From assembly GCA_963826475.1 (NCBI GenBank), contig CAWGXC010000003.1:2051249-2115248 (forward strand): a DNA stretch of 64,000 nt, written 5' to 3'. The notes beneath the pieces are model-generated. The model worked only from the letters and a program-made list of their open reading frames with translations. It was not told the DNA's origin and searched no databases. The number at the start of each line of letters is the position of its first letter. The stretch's first letter is position 1. The stretch comes from RHKX01 sp963826475 (GTDB lineage Bacteria > Actinomycetota > Thermoleophilia > Solirubrobacterales > 70-9). The position numbers and the translations under genes are program-made. Positions 8,721 through 17,884 of the stretch are shown in pieces.

Positions 8721-9743
8721 ATGAGCCAGGACGCCTACACCGAGGCCGGGGTCAGCCAGAGCGGCGCCGACGCGGCCGTCGCCGCGCTCGTCTCCCACCT
8801 CTCCAGAATCGAGACCGGAAAGGCCTCGCGCGTCGTGCCGCTTCCCGGTCATTACGCGAGCGTGCTGCGGATCGACGAGCGCACCGGGATCGCCTTCGGG
8901 ACCGACGGCGTCGGCACGAAGATGGTCGTCGCCGAGCAGCTCGGCCGCTTCGACACGATCGGGATCGACTGCATCGCCATGAACGTCAACGATCTCGTCT
9001 GCGTCGGCGCCGAGCCGATCGCCCTCGTCGACTTCATCCTCTGCCGGACCGCGGACCCGGAGATCTGCGACGCGATCGGCATGGGCCTGCGGCGGGGGGC
9101 CGAGCTGTCGGGCATCGAGATCCCCGGCGGGGAGATCGCCCAGGTCGGCGACGTCGTCAACGGGCTCGAGCTGGCCGGCAGCGCCATCGGGCTGGTCGCC
9201 CTCGACTCGATCGTGACCGGCGCAGCCATCGCTCCCGGGGACGCGATCATCGGAATCCCCTCATCCGGCCTGCACTCCAACGGCTACACCCTCGCTCGCC
9301 GCGCGCTCGCTGACCTCGCGTTGGATCAGGACCCCGACGGCCGCCTGGGCTCTCCGCTCGGCGACGTCCTGCTCGAGCCGACCGAGATCTACGTCCTCCC
9401 GGTGCTCGACCTGCTGGCGTCGCCGGACGTCGACGTCCGCGGGCTCGCGCACATCACGGGAGACGGCCTCAACAACCTGCTCCGGCTCGGTTCGGGAATC
9501 GGCTACGCGATCGAGGAGCCGCTGGCGGTACCCCCGATCTTCGCCTTGATCGCCGAGCACGGCGCCGTCAGCGACGAGGAGATGCACGAGGTCTTCAACA
9601 TGGGCTGCGGCTTCTGCGTGATCGTTCCCGCGGCCCACGCGGAGGCGACGGTCGGGCTGCTGAGCGGCAGCTACCCCGAGACGAGGCGCATCGGGACGGT
9701 CACGGACCAGGCGGGAGTGGTCACGCGGGCGATCCCGCGGTGA
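8721..9743 (+). CDS. purM: Phosphoribosylformylglycinamidine cyclo-ligase (AIR synthetase)
   Basis: A 340-residue PurM, close to the usual length of about 345. Signatures: YTEAGVSQSGADAAV at the N-terminus, GIAFGTDGVGTKMVVA (the ATP-binding GTDGVGTK loop), DCIAMNVNDLVCVGAEP, and IGIPSSGLHSNGYTLAR. The C-terminal half has HITGDGLNNLLRL and FNMGCGF, as in AIRS C-domains. It closes the imidazole ring of AIR from FGAM using ATP in purine synthesis. It stands apart from other pur genes here and ends in a shared bidirectional terminator with the convergent DsbA-like gene. Confidence 0.95.
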   Translation: MSQDAYTEAGVSQSGADAAVAALVSHLSRIETGKASRVVPLPGHYASVLRIDERTGIAFGTDGVGTKMVVAEQLGRFDTIGIDCIAMNVNDLVCVGAEPIALVDFILCRTADPEICDAIGMGLRRGAELSGIEIPGGEIAQVGDVVNGLELAGSAIGLVALDSIVTGAAIAPGDAIIGIPSSGLHSNGYTLARRALADLALDQDPDGRLGSPLGDVLLEPTEIYVLPVLDLLASPDVDVRGLAHITGDGLNNLLRLGSGIGYAIEEPLAVPPIFALIAEHGAVSDEEMHEVFNMGCGFCVIVPAAHAEATVGLLSGSYPETRRIGTVTDQAGVVTRAIPR

Positions 9744-9747
9744 GGGT

Positions 9748-9778
9748 CGAGTTTGGGTCGGATGCCGACCGAAACTCG
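9748..9778. terminator. Bidirectional terminator between purM and the DsbA-like gene
   Basis: An inverted repeat with arms CGAGTTTGGGTCGG (9748-9761) and CCGACCGAAACTCG (9765-9778), one mismatch and a 3-base loop. It lies between two converging genes, within 5 bp of one stop and 17 bp of the other, so it can stop transcription from both sides. No long T-run follows, as is common in high-GC Actinobacteria. Confidence 0.65.
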
Positions 9779-9794
9779 CCCTTCACCGAATCCC

Positions 9795-10643
9795 CTACGC
9801 CCGCTCCCAGAGCGTCCCCGTCAAAGCCGTCACCGGCTTCAGCCTCCACTCCTTCGCCAGCGCCCAAAGCTCCGCCTCGACGACGACCCGGGGTCGCCGG
9901 CAGACCTCCTCGATCTCACGGGTCGCGCAGCGGCCGAAGCGGTCGATGACCTCCAGCGGCTCGGGTGGAGCCGACCCGCTCGGAGTGACGCCGGCCGCCG
10001 CGAGCGCCTCGACGTAGAGCTCGAACGGCTGCCAGCCGTAGACGCCATGCGACCTGCCATCGGCGCCGATGAAGGTGAACGACGGGAAGGTGACCCGCTC
10101 GATCGGGCCGGTGCAGCCGGTCGCGTTCTCGGCGTTCGCGCGCTGGGGAATGGCGCGGGCCTCCTCGAGGTGGGCGCCGAAGGCCTCGAGGATCGCGTTC
10201 GATCGGAGGTCGAGCTCGAACCTGGCGACGTCGAGGCCGGCCGCCCCCGCCTCGCCGATCAGCGCCTCGGCGTGGTCGAGCCGCTTGCGGCCGAACATCA
10301 GCCCCTCGCGGAGAAGGCGCAGGTAGCGGCCGGCCGCCGCGGAGCCCTGTTCGCAGGCCGCGACTACGGCCTGGCAGGCGGGGTAGGTGGAGGAGATGCC
10401 GCCCTGCGCCCAGAGCCTCGGATCGAAGGGCATTCCCGATTCCGCCGCGACGCCGGGCCAGATGCCTGCGTACCGATTTCGTCCGGCTTCGTCGATGCTG
10501 CGGGACATGCCGCCGAGGATCCAGCGGATCTCGAACGCGTCGCCGAACTCCCAGATCAGCCTGCGGAGCTTGGGCTCGGTTGCCCAGGACCACGCGCAGG
10601 CCGGGTCGGTGACGATCCGGCATTGGACCTTCACGCCGCTCAA
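9795..10643 (-). CDS. DsbA-family thioredoxin-fold protein with CxxS motif
   Basis: A 282-residue protein. The N-terminus (VTDPACAWSWATEPKLRRL) aligns with DsbA/FrnE-like proteins, which usually have DPxCxWCWG. Here the second Cys is Ser, leaving a monothiol C-A-W-S site. The thioredoxin fold with its helical insert spans about residues 8-210, including a conserved cis-Pro region (TFPSFTFIG). A basic C-terminal segment of about 60 residues resembles a small helical add-on. The start is TTG at 10643; a GTG three codons later is an alternative. Monothiol members more often act as isomerases or glutathione/mycothiol-binding proteins than as oxidants (family knowledge); the true role is unknown. 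Confidence 0.7.
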   Translation of the reverse strand: MSGVKVQCRIVTDPACAWSWATEPKLRRLIWEFGDAFEIRWILGGMSRSIDEAGRNRYAGIWPGVAAESGMPFDPRLWAQGGISSTYPACQAVVAACEQGSAAAGRYLRLLREGLMFGRKRLDHAEALIGEAGAAGLDVARFELDLRSNAILEAFGAHLEEARAIPQRANAENATGCTGPIERVTFPSFTFIGADGRSHGVYGWQPFELYVEALAAAGVTPSGSAPPEPLEVIDRFGRCATREIEEVCRRPRVVVEAELWALAKEWRLKPVTALTGTLWERA

Positions 10644-10781
10644 CCGGCCCGCATTTGCAGGGATTTCGGGATTTCGGGGCGCAAGGTGGCGTTCGTCGGA
10701 GGGGAACTACTGTGGTGCCGAGGACCAGGATCGAAAATACTCACTGGTGATGCGGTCGCGGCACAACGGTCACCCAACCAG

Positions 10782-12281
10782 ATGTCGATGATCGGCACCC
10801 TCCTGTCCGGCCGCTATCGGCTCGAGTCCAAGCTCGGCAGCGGTGGCATGTCGACCGTGTATCTGGCGGTCGACGAGACGCTCGGCCGCAACGTGGCGGT
10901 CAAGGTCCTGCACCGCGAGATCTCCGACCAGCCCGATCAGCTCGAGCGCTTCCGTCGCGAGGCCCGCGCGGTGGCCCGGCTCTCGCATCCGAACCTGGTC
11001 GGCGTGATCGACGCGGGCGAGGACGGCGGTCATCTCTACATCGTCTTCGAATACGTGCCCGGCGAGACGCTGAAGAAGCGGATCGCCACGTATGGCCGCC
11101 TCCCACTCGACGAGGCCACGGCCTACGCGATCGAGATCGGCCGGGGGCTGCAGAGCGCCCACGCCGCCATGCTCATCCATCGCGACGTCAAGCCGCAGAA
11201 CATCCTGATCGACTCGGAGGGACGCGCGAAGGTCACCGACTTCGGGATCGCCCGCTCGCTCGAGGTCCATGGCCTGACCGCGACGGGGCGCGTCCTCGGC
11301 ACGACCGACTACGTCGCCCCCGAGCAGGCGATGGGCAAGGACGCCGATCCCCGCACCGACGTCTACTCGCTCGGGATCGTCCTCTTCGAGATGATCACCG
11401 GCGAGGTCCCCTTCCTCGCCGAGACCCAGGTCGGGGTCGCGATGAAGCACGTCAACGAGCCGATGCCCGACGTCCAGTTGCGCCGGCCCGAGACCTCCGC
11501 GGCGCTCGCCGCCGCGGTCGACCGTGCGACGGCGAAGGACCCCAAGGATCGCTACGAGGACATGAACGAGTTCCTCCGCGACCTCGAGTCCGCCTTGGAG
11601 GTGGAGATCGCCCGGTCGGGCCACCCCACGGGGCAGGCGACGACCGTCATCGACTCGGTCCCGAGCAAGAGTCGCAAGCTGATCAGCAAGCGGCGTCTGT
11701 CCTTGGTCACCGTGCTGCTCGTCGCCGGGGCCGCCGCGGCGGCGATCGCCTTCGCCGCGCTCAGCGGGGGCGGCAAGGACAAGGAGGCGCCGGCCACCAC
11801 CCCGGCCGCGACATCGGCATCGATCGACATCACGGACGCCGTCGATTTCGATCCGCAGGGAGGCGACGGGGAGCACCCGGAGCTCGTCGGCAACGCGATC
11901 GACGACGACCCCTCGACCGCCTGGGAGACGGAGAGCTACAGCGCCGGGCTGGCGGGCGCCCCGAAGACCGGCGTCGGCCTCGTGCTCGCGACCGACGGGC
12001 CGGTCACGCCCGCCGAGCTCGAGCTGCAGACCGACGGCGGCGGCTGGAAGTTCAACGTCTACGGCTCGGATTCCAAGACCGCTCCCACCGACCCGCCGTT
12101 CGACGAGACCGGTGCGGAGACGGAGGCCTGGGGATCACCGCTCGCCACCGATGCCTCGGCGGGAAAGAGCACCACCGTGGATCTGGACGCATCCGCGGCT
12201 AACCGCTACTTCCTGATCTGGATCACCGACCTCGCCGGCACCGAGAAGGCGCAGATCTTCGGCGCCCAGCTCAGCTCCTAG
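10782..12281 (+). CDS. Ser/Thr protein kinase with extracellular discoidin-like domain
   Basis: A 499-residue transmembrane kinase taken from the ATG at 10782, where homology starts. Kinase domain about 10-275: Gly loop GSGGMSTVYLA, VAVKVL lysine, HRDVKPQN catalytic loop, DFGIA, and APEQA of the activation segment. A single membrane helix lies at about 310-330 (VTVLLVAGAAAAAIAF). The outer C-terminal part (about 350-499) has NAIDDDPSTAWETE, the hallmark of discoidin/F5-8C-like domains that bind carbohydrate. The kinase is complete and probably active, and may sense a glycan. It points toward the ddl-pknB operon, converging on ddl with an 8-bp gap. Confidence 0.88.
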   Translation: MSMIGTLLSGRYRLESKLGSGGMSTVYLAVDETLGRNVAVKVLHREISDQPDQLERFRREARAVARLSHPNLVGVIDAGEDGGHLYIVFEYVPGETLKKRIATYGRLPLDEATAYAIEIGRGLQSAHAAMLIHRDVKPQNILIDSEGRAKVTDFGIARSLEVHGLTATGRVLGTTDYVAPEQAMGKDADPRTDVYSLGIVLFEMITGEVPFLAETQVGVAMKHVNEPMPDVQLRRPETSAALAAAVDRATAKDPKDRYEDMNEFLRDLESALEVEIARSGHPTGQATTVIDSVPSKSRKLISKRRLSLVTVLLVAGAAAAAIAFAALSGGGKDKEAPATTPAATSASIDITDAVDFDPQGGDGEHPELVGNAIDDDPSTAWETESYSAGLAGAPKTGVGLVLATDGPVTPAELELQTDGGGWKFNVYGSDSKTAPTDPPFDETGAETEAWGSPLATDASAGKSTTVDLDASAANRYFLIWITDLAGTEKAQIFGAQLSS

Positions 12282-12289
12282 CGGAGCGG

Positions 12290-13255
12290 CTAGAAGCGGT
12301 ACTCGCGCTCGGACGCGTGCCGCTCGAGCGCCAGCCCGACCAGCCGGTCGCATAGGTCCGGGTAACTCAGTCCGCCGGCCTCGAAGAGCTTCGCGAAGAC
12401 GCTGGTCTCCGTGAATCCCGGAATCGTGTTGAGCTCGTTGACGAGCACCTCGCCGTCGGCCATGACGAAGAAGTCACACCGCGCGAGACCGGTGCAGCCG
12501 CAGGCCGTGTAGACCTCGGCCGCCAGCTCCCGGACCCGTGCCACCGCGGCCTCGCCGATCGGTGCCGGGACCAACAGCTCCATGCCGCCGGGCTCGTACT
12601 TCGCCGCGTAGTGGTACCACTCGGCCTCGGTCACCACCTGCCCCGGCATCGAGGTCTCCGGCTCGTCGTTGCCGATCACCGAGCACTCGACCTCGAGCCC
12701 ATCGCAGTGCGCCTCGACGATCACCCGCGGGTCGTAGCCGCGCGCCGTCTCCACCGCCGCCTCCAGGGCGGGGGGCTCCTCGACCTTGAGGATGCCGACG
12801 CTCGAGCCGAGCCGTGACGGCTTGACCCAGACGGGCCACCCCATCTCCGCGACGCGCTCGCGCCAGCCGGCATCGCCCGCGGCGCAGAAGTCCACCTGCG
12901 CGATGCCGCGATCGCGCAACAGGCGCTTGAAGATCAGCTTGTCGATCGTGACCGCGGCGGCGAGCACTCCCGGCCCGACGTAGGGAACGTCGAGGCACTC
13001 GAGCAGTCCCTGCACCGTCCCGTCCTCCCCGAACGGCCCGTGCAGGACCGGGAAGGCGACGTCACAGCCGAGCAGTCCGCCCGCGGCGCGGAGCTCCACC
13101 TCCACTCCGTCGGCGATCCATCGTCCGTCGGGCTCGATCACCACGTCGACGACCTCGTGACCGGCACCCCGCAGTCCCTCGCCGACCGCGGCCCCGGAGC
13201 GCAGCGACACCTCGTGCTCGCTCGAGCGGCCGCCACGGAGCACCGCCACCCTCAT
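12290..13255 (-). CDS. ddl: D-alanine-D-alanine ligase (operon copy)
   Basis: A 321-residue ATP-grasp ligase. Motifs: GGRSSEHEVSLRSG near the N-terminus, HGPFGEDGTVQGLLE, VKPSRLGSSVGI (ATP-grasp lysine and loop) and VNELNTIPGFTETSVF (metal-binding Asn/Glu region). It makes the D-Ala-D-Ala dipeptide of peptidoglycan. It is the last gene of the growth-control operon and overlaps pknB by 4 bp (ATGA-type). A second ddl-like gene lies at 41244-42167. Confidence 0.93.
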   Translation of the reverse strand: MRVAVLRGGRSSEHEVSLRSGAAVGEGLRGAGHEVVDVVIEPDGRWIADGVEVELRAAGGLLGCDVAFPVLHGPFGEDGTVQGLLECLDVPYVGPGVLAAAVTIDKLIFKRLLRDRGIAQVDFCAAGDAGWRERVAEMGWPVWVKPSRLGSSVGILKVEEPPALEAAVETARGYDPRVIVEAHCDGLEVECSVIGNDEPETSMPGQVVTEAEWYHYAAKYEPGGMELLVPAPIGEAAVARVRELAAEVYTACGCTGLARCDFFVMADGEVLVNELNTIPGFTETSVFAKLFEAGGLSYPDLCDRLVGLALERHASEREYRF

Positions 13256-15105
13256 GGCGTCGTCGTGGTGGTCGTGGTCGTGGAGGTACTCGTCGAGGTG
13301 GTGGAGGTCGTGGTCGTCGGCGGTGGAGCCGGCTTCGTGTACTTGCCGACGGTCAGCGTCACGCGATCTCCGGGGCTGAGCCTCGAGCCCGAGCCGGGAG
13401 CCTGGTTCTGGACGATCCCGTCCTGGGAGGAGTCGGTGACGTCCTGGGAGATGACCGTCACGCTCAGGCCCAGCTTCTCGAGCTTGCGGGTCGCGTAGGT
13501 CAGCTTCTGCCCGACGTAGTCGCCGAGCGTGATCGTGCCGATTCCCGACGAGTACTCGATCCGCACCGTCGAACCAAGCTTGGCGGTCGTGCCCCCGCTG
13601 GGGTTCTGCGTGATCACCCGGCCCGCTGGCTCGTCGGAGTCGACCGGTTCCGCGTTGACGACGAAGCCCGCCTTCTCGAGCGCGTTGGTCGCCTTCGCCC
13701 GATCCACTCCAACGACGCTCGGGACGTCCATCGTCCGCGCGCCCGAGGAGACGTTCAGCGTCACGGTCTCCCCCGGCTTCGTCGGGAATCCCTGACCCGG
13801 ATCGGAGCTGATCACCGTGCCGGCGGGAACGGAGTCGGAGGGTTGCTTGTGGACGTCGGACTCGAATCCGAGGTCCTTCAGCTTCTTCTTCGCCTCCGCC
13901 ACCGTCAAACCGGCCACCGCAGGGATGTTGACGGTTCCCGGCCCGAGGCTGACGGTGATCGTCACCGTCGAACCCTCGTCGACCTTCTCCTTCGCCCGCG
14001 GATCGCTCTCGATCACCGTGTCGGCCGGGGCGGAGTTCCGCACCGGATCGGGATCCGCCTTCAGGCCGGCGTTCTGCAGGGCGAGGGTGGCCTCGGCCTG
14101 GCTGTCGCCGATCACGTCCGGCACGACGACCTTGTCGGGCCTGGTCAGGAAGTAGGCGACGATCGCGGCGACGATCAGCAGCAGGACGATCGCGGCGAGG
14201 GTCCCGTTGCGCCGGCGGTTGTCCGGGAGCAGCTCCTGCTCGGCGAGGATCGCCTCGTAGCGCTCCGTGTGGCCGGGAGATCGCTCGGGATCGAGCTCCG
14301 CGGCATCGAGCGCAGCGGTCATCTCGGCGGCGCTGCCGTAGCGCGCTGCCGGATCCTTCGCCAACGCCCTGAGCACGACCGCGTCCAGCGCGGGAGAGAC
14401 CGCCGGGTTGATCTCGCTCGGCGCCCGGGGAGCCTCGGTGACCTGCTTCATCGCGATCGCCACCGCGTTCTCGCCGTCGAACGGGACGCGCCCGGTCAGC
14501 ATCTCGAAGAGCATCACCCCGATCGAGTAGATGTCCGTCGCGGGGGTGACCTCCATCCCCTGCGCCTGCTCGGGGCTGAGGTACTGCGAGGTCCCCATCA
14601 CCGATCCGGTCTGGGTGATCTCGGAGTTGCCGGCGCGGGCGATGCCGAAGTCGGTGACGCGGATCCGGCCATCGCGGTCGATCAGCACGTTCATCGGCTT
14701 CAGATCCCGGTGCACGATCCCCTTCGAATGCGCGAAGCCCGCCGCGGCGAGGACCTGGCGCGCCACCTCCACGGCGCCGCCGGTGTCAAGGCCCTGGTTG
14801 ATCAGGTCGCGCAGCGACGAGCCCTCGACCAGCTCCATGGCGATGTAATAGGTGTCCTCGTACGTGCCCCGGTCATAGACCGCAACCACGTTCGGGTGCT
14901 GGAGGCCGGCCGCGGAGGAGGCCTCGCGGCGGAAGCGCTCGACGAACTCCCTGTCGCGGGAGAAGTTCTCGTGCAGGACCTTGATCGCGACGTCGCGGCC
15001 GAGATCGGTGTCGTTGGCGCGCCAGACGTCCGCCATCCCGCCGGAGCCGATCCGCTCGACCAGCCGGTAGCGGCCGTCGATCACGTCCTGTGGATTGAGC
15101 CTCAT
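13252..15105 (-). CDS. pknB: Ser/Thr protein kinase PknB with four PASTA domains
   Basis: A 617-residue kinase. The catalytic domain (about 12-275) has GSGGMADVWRA, VAIKVL, HRDLKPMN, DFGIA and SPEQAQG. A membrane helix at about 303-325 is followed by four PASTA repeats (about 328-590), each with the VPxVxGxxxxxAxxxLxxxG pattern; the fourth begins GDYVGQKL. The protein ends in an unusual run of Thr and Ser with two short Pro stretches. PASTA kinases sense muropeptides or lipid II and control cell-wall synthesis and division. It overlaps ddl and pbpA by 4 bp on each side, so all three are likely translationally coupled. Confidence 0.95.
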   Translation of the reverse strand: MRLNPQDVIDGRYRLVERIGSGGMADVWRANDTDLGRDVAIKVLHENFSRDREFVERFRREASSAAGLQHPNVVAVYDRGTYEDTYYIAMELVEGSSLRDLINQGLDTGGAVEVARQVLAAAGFAHSKGIVHRDLKPMNVLIDRDGRIRVTDFGIARAGNSEITQTGSVMGTSQYLSPEQAQGMEVTPATDIYSIGVMLFEMLTGRVPFDGENAVAIAMKQVTEAPRAPSEINPAVSPALDAVVLRALAKDPAARYGSAAEMTAALDAAELDPERSPGHTERYEAILAEQELLPDNRRRNGTLAAIVLLLIVAAIVAYFLTRPDKVVVPDVIGDSQAEATLALQNAGLKADPDPVRNSAPADTVIESDPRAKEKVDEGSTVTITVSLGPGTVNIPAVAGLTVAEAKKKLKDLGFESDVHKQPSDSVPAGTVISSDPGQGFPTKPGETVTLNVSSGARTMDVPSVVGVDRAKATNALEKAGFVVNAEPVDSDEPAGRVITQNPSGGTTAKLGSTVRIEYSSGIGTITLGDYVGQKLTYATRKLEKLGLSVTVISQDVTDSSQDGIVQNQAPGSGSRLSPGDRVTLTVGKYTKPAPPPTTTTSTTSTSTSTTTTTTTTP

Positions 15106-16571
15106 CCGCCGCCGTTCAGGATGTCCTGCATCACGGCGGTCGCGATCGGCCCGGCGACCTCGCCACCGAAGCAGCCGTTGCAGCTCTCGATCGTCGCGGC
15201 CACCGCGATCTGGGGGTCGTCGACGGGCGCGAACGCGATGAACCAGGGTTGGTTGGTCCCCTCGAGATCGATCTCCGCCGTTCCCGTCTTGCCGGCGAAC
15301 GGCGTCCCGCCGAGGTCACCGGCGAGGCCCGCCGCCGTTCCCTCGTCGACGACGTTGGTCATCATCTGCGTGAGCTGGGCGGCCGTTTCCGAGCTGATCA
15401 CCTCGCTCTGGACCTCGGGGCTGAGCGAGCTCGTGGTGCGCCCGTCGGGATCCTTGATCTCCTGGATCAGCGTCGGCTTCATCAGGTTGCCGCCGTTGGC
15501 GATGGTCGCTGCGACCTCGGCCATCTGAAACGGGGTGGCGAGGATCTGCCCCTCCTGCCCACCCTGGCCGATCGCGACGCGGCCGACGTCGAAGCCGGAG
15601 TCGGTCAGCGCCAGATCGCCCTTCTTGCCCGAGGCGAAGACTCCGCTCGGCGCCTTCTGGCCGTCGGGCAGCTCGACCTGCGGGTCCTTCTCGAAGCCGA
15701 ACCGCCTCATGTACTCGAGCATCGTGTCCTCGCCCACCCGCTCGCCCACCTGGGCGAAGTAGGTGTTGACCGAGTTGGTCAAGGCGTCCTGCATGGTCTC
15801 GCCGGGAAAGTCCTGGTCGTAGTCGTTGGCGAGCGGCGTGCCGCTGATGTCGATGCCGGAAGGCGAGTCGATCGGCTCGTCGGCGCTCACGGCACCTGAG
15901 TCCAGCGCCGCGGCCGCGGTGACGACCTTCATCGTCGAGCCGGGCGGATAGGGCCGCTGGATCGCGCGGTTCGTCAACACCGAGGGATCGGCGGTGTTGA
16001 GCTTGTCCTGTTCCGCCGGCACGGTGTTCGGGTCGTAGCCGGGGGTGCTGGCCATCACCCGCACCGCGCCCGTCTGCGGCTCGATCGCGACGACCGCTCC
16101 GGGGCTGCCCTGCCCGTTCAGCTGGTCGGTCGCCAGTTGCTGGGCACCCGCGTCCAGCGTCGTGACGACGTCGGAGCCGGCCTGGGAGTGGCCCTGGAGC
16201 TGGTCCAGGATCGTCAGGAACTCGTTGTCCTCACCGGTGAGCGGCCCCTGCTCGGCGGCCTCCAGCCCGGAGTTCCCCTGGGTCAGGAAGCTGTAGCCGA
16301 CCGGGTTGCCGAAGAGGGTGCCCAGCGGGTAGTTGCGGACGTAGCGCAGGGACCCACCCTTGCCCTTCGCCTTGCTCTCGGCGATCACCTTCCCGTCGGA
16401 GCTGATGATCTTGCCGCGCTTGATCTGCTGGGCCTCGAAGAGGGGGCGCTTGTTCTCGGTCTTCGCCTGCAGGTCCTCGGCGTCGAAGACCGACCACTTG
16501 CTCGTGAAGCCGACGAGCAGCGCGAAGAGGACCAGCATCGCCAGGAAGAGGCGCGAGATCGGGGCGTTCAC
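15102..16571 (-). CDS. pbpA: Class B penicillin-binding protein (PbpA, transpeptidase)
   Basis: A 489-residue protein with one N-terminal membrane helix (about 5-22), a pedestal domain, and a transpeptidase domain holding all three motifs: the active-site Ser in PPGSTMKV, SVN in TNSVNTYF, and KTG in GKTGTAEI. A Cys pair near the C-terminus (ESCNGCFGG) is a visible extra. It cross-links peptidoglycan and is paired with the SEDS polymerase RodA encoded immediately upstream (4-bp overlap). The pbpA-rodA pair with pknB and pstP is the conserved actinobacterial arrangement. Confidence 0.95.
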   Translation of the reverse strand: MNAPISRLFLAMLVLFALLVGFTSKWSVFDAEDLQAKTENKRPLFEAQQIKRGKIISSDGKVIAESKAKGKGGSLRYVRNYPLGTLFGNPVGYSFLTQGNSGLEAAEQGPLTGEDNEFLTILDQLQGHSQAGSDVVTTLDAGAQQLATDQLNGQGSPGAVVAIEPQTGAVRVMASTPGYDPNTVPAEQDKLNTADPSVLTNRAIQRPYPPGSTMKVVTAAAALDSGAVSADEPIDSPSGIDISGTPLANDYDQDFPGETMQDALTNSVNTYFAQVGERVGEDTMLEYMRRFGFEKDPQVELPDGQKAPSGVFASGKKGDLALTDSGFDVGRVAIGQGGQEGQILATPFQMAEVAATIANGGNLMKPTLIQEIKDPDGRTTSSLSPEVQSEVISSETAAQLTQMMTNVVDEGTAAGLAGDLGGTPFAGKTGTAEIDLEGTNQPWFIAFAPVDDPQIAVAATIESCNGCFGGEVAGPIATAVMQDILNGGG

Positions 16572-17884
16572 AGGACCCCCTCCCCACGGGCGGTCGGCGG
16601 GCGGCGGGCGCGATCGGAGACCAGCAGGAGCAGGGCCAGCAGCACCATGTTCGCGAGCACCGAGCTGCCGCCGTAGGAGATGAACGGCAGCGTGACGCCC
16701 GTCAGCGGGATCACCCTGATCACGCCGCCGATGATCACGAACGCCTGCAGCGCGAAGATCGCGGTCAGGCCCGCGGCGAGCAGCTTGGAGAAGCCGTCGG
16801 GGGCGATCGTCGCGATCTTGAAGCCGCGGGCGGCGATGAGCATGTAGATCAGGATCACCCCGCAGCCACCGAAGAGCCCGAGCTCGTTGACGATCAGGGC
16901 ATAGATGAAGTCCGTCTGAACCTGCGGGATCAGGGTGATGTCGGAGCCGGGGGCGTAAAGCAGGGATTCACCGATGCCCTTGCCGAACAGCCCGCCGTCC
17001 GCCTGGGCGAACATCGACTGCAGCACCTGATAGCCGTCGGCGTTCCCCGCCGCGTGATACGGGTCTAGCCAGAGGTCGACGCGATCCTGCACGTGGCCGA
17101 CGGTCGACGCGAAGAACCAGGCCCCGACGAGGAACATGAGCAGGCCGATCAGGACGAACGAGATCCGATTCGTCGCGACGTAGATCAGTGCCAGGAAGCC
17201 GCCGAAGAACATCAGCGAACTACCGAGGTCGCGGATGAAGACCAGCATCACCATCGCCGCCCCCCACACGACGAGCATCGGCCCGAGGTGCTTGAGCGGC
17301 GGGAACGTGATCCCGGCGAACCGCTTGGCACCGACGACGAGCACCTCGCGGTGCTCGCGGAGGTAGCTGGCGAGGAAGATGATCACGGCGAGCTTGCCGA
17401 ACTCGGCGGGCTGGAAGGCGAGCGGGCCGATCTTCACGCCGAGGTAGGCCCCGTTCACCTGCGAGCCGAGGACCGGCATCCGCGGCAGCATCAACAGGGC
17501 GAGGCCCCCGGTGACGATCAGGTACCGGTAGCGCTCGAGCACGTGGTAGTCCTTGAGGAAGACGATCGTCGCCATGAACAGGATCAGCCCGACGACGAAC
17601 CAGTTGGCCTGGTCGCGGGCGAAGCTCTCGTCGATCCGGTAGAGCATCACCAGCCCGATCGCGGCCAGCAGGGCCACGAGGGGGAACAGGTAGGGGTCGG
17701 CGTGTGGGAGGCGGAAGCGCAGGAAGACGTGCGCGGCGAGGCAGATCGCGAAGAAGTAGGCCCCGAAGATGAGGCTGGTGTTGGCGAGCTCGTCGCCGCG
17801 GACGACGAAGACCGCGGCGAACCCCGCGACGAGCAGGCCGGCCACCGGGATGAGGCCGAGCAGCTCGCGGTTGCGGGCGCTCAA
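16568..17884 (-). CDS. rodA: SEDS-family peptidoglycan polymerase (RodA/FtsW)
   Basis: A 438-residue protein with about ten or more membrane helices. Family motifs: the Asp/Glu-bearing loop region, FQPAEFGKLAVIIFLASYL (catalytic-loop neighbourhood), DLGSSLMFFGGFLALIYVA, and VIPLTGVTLPFISYGGSSVLANM near the C-terminus. SEDS proteins polymerise glycan strands from lipid II together with a class B PBP, encoded next by pbpA. The 4-bp overlaps with pbpA and pstP show tight coupling. RodA (elongation) rather than FtsW (septum) is inferred from operon position. Confidence 0.94.
   Translation of the reverse strand: MSARNRELLGLIPVAGLLVAGFAAVFVVRGDELANTSLIFGAYFFAICLAAHVFLRFRLPHADPYLFPLVALLAAIGLVMLYRIDESFARDQANWFVVGLILFMATIVFLKDYHVLERYRYLIVTGGLALLMLPRMPVLGSQVNGAYLGVKIGPLAFQPAEFGKLAVIIFLASYLREHREVLVVGAKRFAGITFPPLKHLGPMLVVWGAAMVMLVFIRDLGSSLMFFGGFLALIYVATNRISFVLIGLLMFLVGAWFFASTVGHVQDRVDLWLDPYHAAGNADGYQVLQSMFAQADGGLFGKGIGESLLYAPGSDITLIPQVQTDFIYALIVNELGLFGGCGVILIYMLIAARGFKIATIAPDGFSKLLAAGLTAIFALQAFVIIGGVIRVIPLTGVTLPFISYGGSSVLANMVLLALLLLVSDRARRPPTARGEGVL

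Noticed and set aside
9753..10781. Upstream extension of the discoidin kinase frame
   Set aside because: Overlaps the DsbA-like gene on the other strand and has no homology; kinase homology begins at 10782.
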